In this document: piece after piece, positions 50,300 to 61,759 of the stretch
How the letters are laid out: each line of letters starts with the position of its first letter
Numbering within the stretch: the first letter of the stretch is position 1
Origin: Taenia hydatigena
Lineage: Eukaryota; Platyhelminthes; Cestoda; Cyclophyllidea; Taeniidae
Assembly (NCBI GenBank): GCA_036345935.2
Contig: JADWOT020001851.1
Span: 62,001-126,000, forward strand
DNA: 64,000 nt
Reading direction: 5' to 3'
The notes under the pieces: model-generated
The model's input: the letters and a program-made list of their open reading frames with translations, nothing else
Databases searched by the model: none
What the model was told of the DNA's origin: nothing
Made by a program: the position numbers and the translations under genes

Positions 50300-51530
50300 C
50301 AACGCACCTTTTACCTCACATAAAATGTAAAAGGATCTACAGATGAATGATAAAAGCTTGCTTCTATCCTAAATGAGAACGCAAATCGAATCCACAGCTA
50401 TACAAAATTGACGGCAAAAAATCACTTACAGCGATCCAATCTTACCCGAGGAACGTGTGAAGTGATAGCGAAGGCGGGAGCCGCACTCATAGCTGACAGA
50501 TAATGTCGTCATTCTTGGCAAAAGAAGAAGTCGTGACAGGATCTGCATCTACCTCTTCAGCGTCTATTTAGCATGTAAGCGGATAAAGGGAATGGGCTAA
50601 AGGCATGCAGGTATAATGAATGTCTATTAGCAGGAAAATAATGAACAGACACCAAGTACTCAGTGGAGCTGAAACACTTCTCAACAAAATTGTCTCACTA
50701 AGCCAAATCCATCGTCACTAAAGAACGAACCGATTACAAACTGCCATAACAATCCAAACTTCTCGCTTACAGCATTGCAAAGAAAAGTGGACGTGAGTAG
50801 GTACTGCAGTTGGAAAAAACGTCCTAACAGTCGCATTACGTGACCCTTGCGTTTGCACCAGCGCGTAGGCGTATGAAGGAAGCCAATCAACATTCAGAGG
50901 ACGTAATAATAACTAAGAAACTAAAAATAACGCATCTTGTACCACACAAAAATGTGCTGCAAGCATGTTTCAGCCCAAAATAAGGACGCAGACCGAATCC
51001 ACTGCTGCATAGAAAAGACGGCAACAGTATTTGCAATTCGATCTTACCTGAGGAAGCCGTCGCTTACTTGGGAAGCGATAGTTAAGTCGAGATTAGCATC
51101 CATTGCACCCTCATAATGCCTCCATTTTTCGCAAAGCATAAATTTTTGACGGCAACGTCAATATCCGACCTAACAAATGCGCGGTTCAAAGTTGTGGACA
51201 ATAAGGCATATAATGAATACTTTCTAGCGAAAATGATGAGTATGCGCCAAGCACTTGGAAAAATCAAAACACTCCTCAACAAAATTACGACTCAATCAAA
51301 ACCCGCAGTCATTAAAAACAAACGGGTTGACAAATCACCAAAACAATGTTGTTTGTTAATTAAATTGTTGCGCAGCGAGTGATGGACGTGAGTGGACTTT
51401 GCAGCTGGAAAACAAAACGTCTTAACATTCCCATTATGAAGCATTCGAGTTTCCTCTAGCAAGTAGGTGTACGAAGGAAGCCAATCGACATGAAAAGGAC
51501 CTAACAACAAAAACAAACTAAAACTAGCAG
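50300..51530 (+). repeat. Direct tandem duplication of about 610 bp
   Basis: Unit a is about 50300-50914 and unit b about 50915-51530. Shared words in order: CGAATCCAC (50388 and 50994), GATCTTACC/AATCTTACCC (50440 and 51044), GCATATAATGAAT/GTATAATGAATG (51206 and 50611), CTCAACAAAATT (50681 and 51274), ACGTCC/ACGTCT near TTGCAGCTGG-like text (50805 and 51400), and GAAGGAAGCCAATC (50875 and 51473). Neither unit has a frame conserved in the other. The 88-codon frame at 51116-51382 (+) is unit-b specific. Confidence 0.65.
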
Positions 51531-54500
51531 AAAAATACCAAATACTTACCGGCTTCCAATTTGTTCGAGCGAATTAAGTCCCATTAACCGAAAATAATGA
51601 CCACCAAAACAAACACCACTCACGTACTTCGCGCACAAATCTGGTTGACCATTTTAATGCTGTTCGATAAAACAAACCAGCATCTGATTTTCGCGCATTT
51701 ATACAAGCAAAAAACTATTTAAAATTCCTAGCTTCTGTTTTAGCGATAGATTTACAGAGTAACGATGTGATCAAAATGAATTTCTTGGCAAACGTAAGTG
51801 ACAAAACTAGCAGCAAATTCTAAATTTAAAACGCGTTAAAATAAGATTGCAAGAGTCCTTAGCTATTAATTTTGCAATTTAAATAGTGATTTAGCGTTTG
51901 TTTTGATGATCGTTAAGCTTGGTATTTGTTTCCAAGTTGATTTATAAGGCCTAGGGCAACGTAGTTTTGTTTGTGATTTAGTGCAGCTTTAATTCCTTGA
52001 CGGCTTTTGCATAACTTTAAACTGCAACTTGCATTGTCCAACAGACTTAAGTCGCGGTACATAGGCAAATGATCGGCATGGCCTTTGCAACGCCGCCAGA
52101 CGACCAACGACCATAAAGAATAAAATTTGAAAATGAAAAATTAAAGTTGTATGTATAACCTGTGACAAATAAGGGCGCATTAGTATTGCATAGTAAATAT
52201 GCGGCGTCAAATGTACTCAAGAATTGGGTTAGTTCATCAAATAATAGCGAGATATAAGCAAAGTAGTAAAATATGTGATCCAAAGGGCAAATTTAAGCGA
52301 ATGAGGAATGCGAAAAATTCAAAATCCTAAAACTATTCATGCAGAGCAACGAAGGGCATCAAAGAGAAACATTTATATTTATTTCTAAAAGGTATAAGCG
52401 TGGATCTAGTCAAGGATTGCATCGAAAACACTTGTCTCGGAAGTCTACCGCAATAATAAAGTCCTCGAATTGGGTTAGAGGTCAGTTGAAAAGCCAAGTA
52501 ACCCAATGGTGAGCACTGAGAAGGGTGTTAAAATATTGCAGAAGGCAAGTAAACTTATGGTGGACCCTGCTGGACTGGGTTCCAGTTCTCCTCCTCAAAT
52601 GTGCAGACAATATCTTAAAGAGACAATAGACGTATTAATTGAACAAAAATTTTACAAACATTCGGCCTTGGTAAGTCAAAATCGTGCACATGGGTAATGC
52701 AGTACTTAGTTCAGTTTCACAAGTTAATCTAATCAGATATCACAGCACGTTATTTGGTTTGATTTTAAGTGCCATTGTAGTACCTTGGTTGCTTGAACTA
52801 CCATTATCGGTCAGGGTCAGGCTACGCAGGCTGACCTCCGGCCCATATCAGCAGCTTATTTCCCTCTGCTTGTCAAATGTATATACGCATTCTACCCTAC
52901 TATTCTGCCTTCTTTTGCCTTCGAGGGGCATCAGGTCACTACAGCCATTGCCATCGCGAAGTCGTTGCTTGTGCGGTGAAGCTTGAAAAGTATTTGAGGT
53001 TGAGGAGAGCTTGGATTATAGCCTCGTCTCTCTTAAATTGCGTGTATGCGTATACTTGTTGTTGCGTGCATGTAAAAGACTGAAAGCAGACCATGTTCCT
53101 TGCAAAGTACGGCGTTTCCAAATGTTGGCGCATCTAGATAGGGGCGTTGGAAACTGCTACCAAATCAAGTGACTGTAAACTACACCAAGAGAAGAGAAAA
53201 AGGAAGAGAAAGAGAAGGAAGAGGAGGAGGATGAGGATGAGTAGGTATGCTTCCAGTCAGCAGGAATTGGTGTCCGCATCGTTTCCTCGGTGGCCTGATC
53301 TTTGGAAGTGGAAGTGGAGACCTGTGAAGAGAAAGACGGAGGTAGGGTGCACATCTTTATTAAGCCCAAGAGTTTAAGTGGGATAAGTTGCCACTGACTG
53401 TGCAGAGCTCGCTAACTGGAAAATATTGCACGGAGGGAAATTCGTGAAATTGCCTTTGGAAACACCATTTTAGGCGTGGCGTGTTGTGCGGTTCGCGACA
53501 CCCTCTTCCTTCTCCATCACAGCAAATACGGTGGTGCTACCTCCTCAACACACTGCGTCACCTCGTGAGCCACCACCCCTTCCCACGTCGTCAAAGAGGC
53601 ACTGCTTTCTATTCTGAGTTATTTCGTCCCCTTCTATATTTAAGATGAGTGAGATAAAAATGTATACATGCATGCATGCCTACTCAAACTATCGTCGGCA
53701 CAACTCCCACTACAAGAAGGTAAGTCTCCAATTTACAAACGCCGTGCATTCTAAGCAAAGTATTCCTGGCAGCGGTAACTACTGTGTCACGAAGTAGTTT
53801 GCATGCTTCCTTAGTGTGTCACCAACAAGGGTTCAGGTGGAGGAGAAGGAGGAGGATTGCCGTCGCAACTCTCTTATCCCATACGGTGTCTACCTGCTGA
53901 GTCTCTACTGCTGGAATGTTTTGGAGGCGGAATGTTATAGCTACTGTTTGACGCTCAGTAGGAGTTGCACATCGAGGTAATTATTTGATCGGACATTGGC
54001 TGGGGTGGGGGGGGTTGCACACAAACGTAGGAGATCGCACAAAGAGGCCGAGGAGTAGGAGAAGCAGAGAAGAGGCATCCGCCTGCATTCATTTTATTTA
54101 TAAAAGCACTACCCCGCATAATCAGTAAGACAGTGGTTTTGTTTCATAAGAAGACGTTGCAGTAGAGCCGCTTGCAGTGGTCAGTCAAACTACACACCAG
54201 GGCTCTTACTTCAGCCCTTTGTCAACTTCTCGTAGCTGATGAGCTAAACCTAACCCAACCTAACAAATTGTGGCGTTGTCACCACGCAAATACCTGCTGC
54301 ACGCTTTTACAATATTCCCCTCAGACTAATTTTATTAACAAGAGCTCATTTGCTCAGAGGAAGTGGTAAAGTTATGGAAGGGGTCTGGCCTTAAATAATG
54401 ATGTCGGTTTTCCTGAAACTTCTGTCTCTCTCACACAATTAGTTGTATAAATAGCGAATTGCTTTGAGACAACAGCCTATGAATAAATTAATGACGCTCA

Positions 54501-54759
54501 TAGACCGCGTCATAATGATATTGAATTGCAGCATGCTTTCGAACGAACGAGCATAGTCAAGAAATTGATAAAAGCATTATTTGATTCAAAGTGCATGCTT
54601 TGTTTATTTTAAGGAAAGAGTTGACAAACTAAAAAGACATTGCATGGTGTAGTGCTTAGCACACACATTATGATCTCCATGATTGTTGAGCTGCTGTTGA
54701 TGGAAATATAATATCGCTACTCAACGTGTTTTGACCTGTTGTACGCCTACACTTTGCAA
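51531..54759. other. No supportable gene; low-complexity tract
   Basis: AT-rich first half (51600-52700), then mixed sequence. Open frames reach 100 codons (52684-52986) without domain or conservation. A purine-only style tract lies at about 53186-53243 and creates a Lys/Arg-rich spurious frame. A G-run is present near 54007 and a GCATGCAT run near 53668. Nothing else recognised. Confidence 0.45.
53186..53243. repeat. Purine-rich low-complexity tract
   Basis: Nearly uninterrupted A and G (GAGAAGAGAAAAAGGAAGAG and onward). Such tracts can form triplex structures in vitro; here it only shows that the charged open frame over it is compositional. Confidence 0.8.
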
Positions 54760-57060
54760 AAAACCACTTTTGAATGCACAAGAAATGTGCGATTTTGGTG
54801 TATCTAGGACTACTTTTGCTCATCGTATAATTTCGTAGGTACAGATTAATGCAAAGTAGAGTTGAGATTCGAAAAGAATGAGCAAAAGACGCTGATTCCG
54901 AAAGTCGTCTACAAACAGAAATAGAACAGAATGGAAAAAAATTTTTTACTGAATATAGTTACATGCGTATGATGGGTGACAGATTTTAATCCAACGAAGT
55001 TTATAGAACCTAATCATTTTGTCCTATATGTCAATTGAAATGCATCACGTATCGTTTAAGACCAAAAATAAATACGCACACTCTTTGTAATTTTTTTTGA
55101 CTCACGTCAGTTGTTGATTGCATATTTTGTTAGGTGAAACAAGTCTTTAAGTTAACTTAATCGCTCATCATTTTGGAGGTCATCAGCGGTAACTGCTTTC
55201 CACCTCGTTGGTAAGTGCGACCATGGTAACACTAAAATGACATGATTTCGGCAGAAGTGAGTCACGTTTCTTTCAGAGAATCATCTTACTTGCTGAAAAT
55301 TACTCGGCAAAAATGGAGTTACGGGACATGAATTTTATTAGAATGTACTGCATCCTTTAAGGAGGAATGCAAGATCAGGGTCCCGCCTTTGGCATTGCTT
55401 TGCACATATTGCAGGTAAGATTAAATTGAGTTTAATGATTTCTTACCACACTTGTCATGCATTAACTAAAATAGCTGTTTACTGGATAGTTAGACTTTAC
55501 TGTTATTTAATAGCTGTGGTGCATGGGTTAAAAACCTTTAAGGCAAGGCAGTAGAAGGATTTAGTTACCAAACTGCTGCCCACCGCCGTCGAAAATGTCA
55601 GAATGGATCAGCTTTTTAATGGCATCTTAAATCAATGTATAAATAAGGCATTACAAAAGTGAAATAATGCCAACTTAGCCAAAGTTTACTGTGCTCTTAG
55701 GGTTTTTCACCTTAGTCTTAGAGTGATCGTAATAAGGCCCCGACTTACTTACCTGCTTAGTAGTAGGCTCTTTTTTGCAAATGCTACACAGATCTCCTTT
55801 GAAACTATAACGTTTTGTGTCATGCAGCTGGACTGAGAGTGGGCATTAAAGAAAACCAGGACGCGTCATATTTTGTTCTTTAAACCTAAATTTGGCTAGG
55901 ATTAGACTATGCGTGTTAGGCTACTTGCGTTCCAGTGAAATGCATTTCAATTGTAGGACGTTTGATGCCTAGGAATGAGCACAATGTAGTGCAAATGATT
56001 TTAATACGAAAATCGGGACAGCATAAGTACATACCTGCGATCTAGTTTCTTGATATTTGATCGAAATTATTTAATTTTGTACTTGACTCTTCCTTCCATC
56101 GCTGGTAGCTGTGGTATTTTCCGTGTTGTGCATTAAAGTTTGAACCTGGCCGATGTTTAAGTAGCTTATTTTGACAAAGCAAATTAAAATAACACAAGAA
56201 TATAAAGTTGCGCTATTTTTGGTCTATTTAGCTACAGAGCCGACCGAAATTGTATTCTAGCAGTCTGTTCTATTCAGTAATTGTTTGCGGTAGTTCCTTT
56301 ATCAACTTGTAAGGGTAAGGTTTGGCCGATGATAAGAGCGCCTAGGATGACACAGATATTTGACAATTAACGAATGCGCACTCCAAGTAATCACAATTGG
56401 TTGAATTTGATAGTCATATGCATGTTTTGCTCTGTAAACGCTTTCCCTCTTTAATCCAAAGTCGGCCAGAAGTGAAACTCACCATTCGACTTCCTTTTGT
56501 ACTTGCTTGTTGCAGTTCTTGTTCACATATCTAGCAACTTTGACGTGTTTGATATGTAGGGAGTCCGTTTTAGCAAAGAAAGTTGCGATAGCGCAAATAG
56601 ATGCAATTTTGATCCAGACTTGTTCAATATTAAGACTTAGTGGTAGGCTCTCTCCCGCACTTGCTTGACGTAGCAATGAATTCTGGGCTAGCAAAAGAAC
56701 AGAGCTCCATCTTATTTTAGTTACATTAACGCAAGATTCCTTAGACTTTGAAATCAGCAACTCGTTACCTTCTGTAAGAGATTGCAGCTGTTCCCGTTTT
56801 AAAATCGGACACCGTAGGTGTGGTCGAAGTGAAGGGTGTCTATCGTGGCTAAAAAAGCTGGGAAACTACAGGTCTAGGGATGCGCTTTGTTTTGTCTTTT
56901 TTGATCTCGAGTTGCCCAGTTATGAGATTTGGCTGCTTACTTTTTAAGTCCTTGCAGCGGGTCTTGCTATAAAATCAGGAAATGTCGGTACACTTAAAAT
57001 GCAGGTTGTCTATATCGGCAATGAGAGCTAAGAAAGCATGGTGATAAAGAAAAGTGCAAA
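54760..57060 (-). repeat. Duplicated block E, copy 2 (inverted)
   Basis: Reverse complement of 39390-41900 with moderate divergence. GCTCATCATTTTGGAGGTC near 55168 pairs with 41480-41500; GGACGTTTGATGCC/CACAATGTAGTGC near 55955-55990 pairs with 40600-40640. The tandem repeat of block E is present at about 56500-57010, including the reverse of the LTEGNELLIS frame near 56750-56796. The 93-codon frame at 56479-56760 (-) runs through this repeat. Confidence 0.6.
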
Positions 57061-57289
57061 AGTAAGGAAAGGTTTGCGCACTTAGAACAAAGATAAAGGT
57101 GTTTAAGCTTAAAGATTGACAATGCAAATGTGTGAAAACATGAGATAAAGAGAGTAAAGTTGAATAGGGTGAATTAAGCAATGCATTTTTTAAAAAGCAT
57201 AGTTTGCTTTATGGAGTAGGAACGTACTTCATGTTTGTCAAACACTTGTCTTCCCTTCTTATTAATGGCATTAAGCAATTAATTTACTC
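57061..57289. other. Short spacer between blocks E and D
   Basis: AT-rich, nothing recognised. Confidence 0.3.
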
Positions 57290-59090
57290 TACGCCTGCTC
57301 TTGCTTCCTCCTCTTATTGACGATCCATCCGTGTGCCAATCTCATCCCTCTCTTCGTTTGTGTGGCTGCTTCAATATTGTCGCCTCCTCTAGTGTGCTAT
57401 TCGATAAAAAGTCAAGCTCTTTTCATTAAGTCAATTGTTTTATAAATCACAGTCACATGGTTAGATGAGTGGGCAAGTGAAACAGTGTGGGAAAGGATGG
57501 AAGAGGGTAGGAAAGAAGTGAAGAACACTGCACTGCAGCTCCATATCCACGACGTCTCACCTACCTCTTGACTCTTTCGGCTAAGTATTCCTGTTGCTTT
57601 ACTTATACCGAAGAAGCCCATAGACCAATATTGCCATTCGGAATGAAAAATAGCATTCGTCTAGGCACAGAATCAGGACACGCACCAGATAAGTCCCTTT
57701 GCTTTAATCAATACCATTCTTTGGGGGTGATGTGCCGATTTCTTATATCAACATTCTACTCTGCACACTTGCTTTTCGTGTCGCAAATGTACTCTCAAAA
57801 ATGCTCTTTACTTCAGGAGGCCTGCTGGTGTAAATTAACTTGCCTACCATTCATGTCCTACTGCAAAAGCAGTGCAGAACGGTACGCAAGTCCACATTTG
57901 ACCAGATATGACTAATTTAGATTAAATGGGAATAGACAAGATAGGCAACCGAGGCTAGATTATGACAGGCTTGAGTAAGGCACCCTACACGATGCCATCT
58001 AAGCCAGCTGCAACACTTAAATTTGGCCCGTTCAATCAACTTGACGTAAATCCATGCCAAGTGGTCGTCTCTTACTTTCTTGCAGATATTAGGGATCGAG
58101 GTACGCAGACTAAAAGTGAGCCCGATGACGTCTTTGAAATAGATAAAGAGGAGCTCTCTTATCTACGTCTCATTTCTCATGTCACACTCCAGCCCATCTT
58201 CGGTGAGTGTATCCTTTGTCGCCCACTACGCTCTACAAGCTTAAATTCATTGAGTCTTGCATTGCGTCATACCCATCCAAAAGAGGAAGACAGTACACCT
58301 ACCATTTTAGCTCCTTACCTTTATTTCTCTACTTTGGTGCCATGTGAATGTCACGCACCTCTGTGTCTTCTACTCTTCTCTTATATTTTCCTTCTACCTC
58401 ATCATCTGCCAGCACCCTCTTTGTAGGCTCCTTTTCATCTCTTCACTAGTCTCGATCCTGATTGTAACGTGATTAACTAATGCACAAATTCATAATCCAG
58501 ATCAAACTAGCACAGATTAGACTGGATCTGACTTACTCAAGCTCTACTTGGAACCGATTCTTGTTTTAGCATTGCTTTGCTTAGATTATCACCAACTCTT
58601 TATTTTTATTTTTCGTTCTGTCACTTTAATTTGCCCTACTCCACTTCGCCTCAATTCCGTCTCCTACTTCTACTCCTCCTTCGCTTATTTTTTTAGAGCA
58701 AAGTTGCAAACTAGTCGAATTCCTTCCTGCCTATCTCACTTCCCAGTCCTTTTTTCTCTGTAGAGAATCCCCCTATCTGACTTTTTACAATAACGAGTAA
58801 AATTGTTCGCTTTTGCTCCAGACAGCCTGCTTTGTACCCGCACTGCATTTACGCCTGTCTCTTTGTTTGCCCAAGTTTGTGTGTGCAGCATTGCTTCCTT
58901 TCACTTTTGTTCATTTAGAGAGTGGCCTTTATTGGCGACTAACGAATACAAGCAGGAACGTGTATGTGCTTGTAAGTGTGAGTGTGGAGGCGCGTTCTCC
59001 TCATCTTCGCCATCTAACTTGTCCTTCTAGTTAATCAAATCGACTACGAGGAGAGCGCTGGCAGACGATGAGGTAGGAGGAGGAGAAGAA
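57290..59090 (-). repeat. Duplicated block D, copy 3 (inverted)
   Basis: Mirror image of copy 2. The exon-like element lies on the plus strand at 58087-58160 after TTTCTTGCAG and reads DIRDRGTQTK; it sits inside the longest open frame of the block (57962-58426, 154 codons). GTTTGCCCAAGTTTGTGTGTG near 58865 pairs with the reverse of 37560-37590, and the CA-rich tract appears reversed near 58940-58990. The long frame is not maintained in copies 1 and 2 outside the element. Confidence 0.6.
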
Positions 59091-60034
59091 GAGAGCTTAA
59101 AGTGGGTACAAATTACTTGAGAGCGGTGAATGGGTGCCACTAATAATAGGAGCATATAGGACACAAATAGGAGCGTAGTTATCCTGCTCGAAGTTTGCCA
59201 TGCTAGAAAGTAAGTTGTGTCCTTCTCAAAGGGTTGGGTGTACGCAAATCACTCCCTACAGCCAACAACAATTTAGGCCTGCGTGATGCTTTTATTACAA
59301 ACTATCTGATCAGTTTCGTTGGTTCGAGTTGATCGAGTTGACATACTGTTGATCACTTATTTGCTTTTGAAGTCTACAACTCAAATTTTTCTTGACGCAA
59401 TTGCTCAGTAGGTGTGATGTTGCTGTTCCAACTTACGCGATGTTAGCAAAATAACACCCAGTAAGTTGTTCCCCGCTATTCACTAAAATGCACTTAAAAC
59501 ATGTTTTCAATGCCAACTAGATCATGTTCTCTAAAGCCAAATGCTACAAGATCACTCGTCGGCTCTCGATGTTACTGATGAGATCCTCTAGTCTTTTCTT
59601 TAAGCTACATGAAAACATGGAATATGAGGCTGTTAGCACTTTAGAGTACGCGACAATCAACGTTAAGCTCTACTTTAATCTCCCCTTTCATAATTGCAGT
59701 GACAACTAGATAAAGGGTAGGACTAAGGGACTCGGCACATGAGACTATCATTACTGCCATACACAACCAAATCACGTCAGTTCCTCAACAATGTGGCATT
59801 CGTTAGTTGATAAATGAAGAAATTCTGTTTGATTTAGTTAAATGAGGCAAGTCATGCTGTGCGAATGGATGCATGCCTAAATGATCACTGACCAGCTAAA
59901 GAGTGGGTCCTAACATGGTGGAGGGTGTGGGTCAAGATGGTCGGAGCAGCAATGTCTGAGTTGTTTCATGCAAGGCAGCATAGATAGAAAACTTTTGCTG
60001 TAGCACATTTGTTGTGTCTGGGTGTGCTTTTCAG
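59091..60034 (-). repeat. Spacer with a fragment of block A
   Basis: 59091-59640 shows nothing recognisable. 59640-59990 resembles 32210-32500 in the same orientation: TTAGAGTACGCGACAATC, ATCATTACTGCCATACA and CACTGACCAGCTAAAGAGTG. It is thus the 5' portion of an inverted block A, joined close to the broken end of HD5. Confidence 0.5.
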
Positions 60035-60924
60035 CCGCACTTAGGGCATCTGTGACTGTTGCAGCTGTTGCCGTAATCTTGGCGACGTGTCGAATGGGAG
60101 GGCGTTCGGTGTTGGAAAGGTCGGCAACGTAGTGTCAGTTTGAGGCTGTCCTGAGCTTCAACCTTGATTTGGAGGCAAAGACAAGTCGCTGCTGGATATT
60201 TGCTGTAGTACAGGATTGAAGTGCTAGAGGATTGAGAACTGCTTAGAGAAAATACAGGCGCTGACCCTAACGGGCCCGATTTACTGGAGGTAGCCTCACC
60301 AATTTACTGCTGTTTTAATGGCAAGAAACTCAGTTGGTTTTGTTCGTCTTCATCGTTTTTCCTTGGCAAATGCATAAAGAGGGGACTAACTCTTAGAAAT
60401 ACAGGCAATTTTGTCAGAGCAGACACCGTCTCCTCCACCCTTTGTGAGGTAGAAGGGGTTGTTTTTGTGCTTGCTGTTGCAAGGCGGATTGTTGAGGATT
60501 TGAGTTTTTTCCTGCCTCGAATACAACTAGGCATCCCGCACTAGATTCACCTGTAAAAAACAAAACGAATGGAATAAAAACACATGCATCTGCATGTAAC
60601 TAGATATTATCTCCATATTTGTTTGCGTCAAGAGCTTATTTATGTCGAGTGTGCTATTTTGAGTATGTGATTGGATCCTGCCTGATTCTAACCCCGCTAG
60701 ATCGACTGGATGCAAGTGCGTGGCCATTGAGGTAGCAAACGAGTCCAGCTTTAACTTACGACGATAGCTGTATGGTAATTGGTAATAAAAATGCAAAAGC
60801 TAGGGATACAAAGGCATGCAAACATGGGAGAACATAAAGAGTGGTAGAATAATTCGATAGACAATACTGTTTCCTGGATAGCTTTGCCAGGATTTGGAGT
60901 TGTTCTCACTGTAAAGTTGGACAT
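60035..60924 (-). pseudogene. Homeobox relic cut off before the homeobox (HD5)
   Basis: Exon 1 (60924-60868) keeps the ATG and reads MSNFTVR, the start of the TN motif, then a deletion removes the rest of the motif and shifts the phase. Exon 2 begins at 60550 after TTTTTTACAG; its frame matches HD1 in pieces (QRVEETVSALTK, a diverged match to HD1 QKRKETAFNLAK) but stops repeatedly. Homology to HD1 continues through the Gln-rich part (GGCAACAGCTGCAACAGTC) and ends near 60035, where the sequence switches to a block A fragment. No homeodomain codons remain. It supports HD1's choice of start codon because the ATG and next five residues are the same. Confidence 0.7.
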
Positions 60925-60944
60925 GAGTTTGTGATCACACAGCT

Positions 60945-61020
60945 CTGCGCTCTTTCTTCGAATGAATTACTTACCGTATTCGCAGACTATGAGAGTCAAT
61001 AAAATCTCCAATATGGGTCA
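60945..61020 (-). promoter_or_regulatory. Promoter-like block upstream of HD5
   Basis: On the minus strand: GTGTGACCC, GATTTTATTGAC, AAGTAATTCATTCGAAG and GCGCAGAGCTGTGTG in the conserved order. The inverted CCAAT word has a single change (ATTGA for ATTGG) and the TATA-like word is lost. Confidence 0.35.
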
Positions 61021-61759
61021 CACTAGTATGATTCGTGAGCCTTTATTCGTATCAATTGTTCTGGAGGGAGACAAGTTGCGTGATTATTTTTTACGTTTTG
61101 ATCTAAAGGTCTCTGTATTTTGACGCTTAGTTCGCTATTACTTTGGACTTTTCCACATTCGTCTCACTGGCTGACTGCAGTTTGCATTTATTCCTGTCCT
61201 TCTAAAGAATACACCTTGAGGCCGAATCGGACGGAGGTTGTTGGGTGGGTCACCAGCAACTGTACACTTTAATGAATGGGCTATAGAGATGTAAATTGAC
61301 CAAGCTGTTGTCTGGATGGGTAAAATGCATTTTTGTTAAAATATGAGATCAAATCGAATCGGCCTTTCACGATACTAGAGCCAAGTAGGTTCCTCCATAA
61401 AATCTCTGTTGGTGAAACATTGAAATTTTTTTCGAATGTTAAAGCTAGGTATAACAGGTTCTGATATGTGTCTTTAGCAGTACAAATACTTTACTGGGAC
61501 CTATCCCAGATGATAAATGGAGGCGCGATTTCTTGACAGTTGAGGTAAATAGCTTCTTTACCACATACGCTTTTGTACAAAGTAGAAAAAGAAAAAGGGT
61601 AGTTACCAGTATTTTCTCGTTAACAAACTAGCGAATATTTTGTTAACTATACTAAGATAGAAACATACATGACCAAAGAGGATGGTCAGAGAGTGCTGCA
61701 GGAGAAGTATCGTTTTGAGGCGTTAGTAAACACACTCAGGGCAGTACCTAAACTATAAA
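61021..61759. other. Spacer between HD5 and block B, nothing recognised
   Basis: No open frame of note. It occupies the position that 13660-13990 occupies in unit 1, but similarity between them was not evident. Confidence 0.35.

Noticed and set aside
53147..53377. Lys/Arg-rich basic frame, like a nuclear localisation region
   Set aside because: Produced by a purine-rich low-complexity tract.
57962..58426. 154-codon plus-strand frame in block D copy 3
   Set aside because: Only the short exon-like element inside it is shared with the other copies; the rest is interrupted there, so the full frame is not called as a gene.
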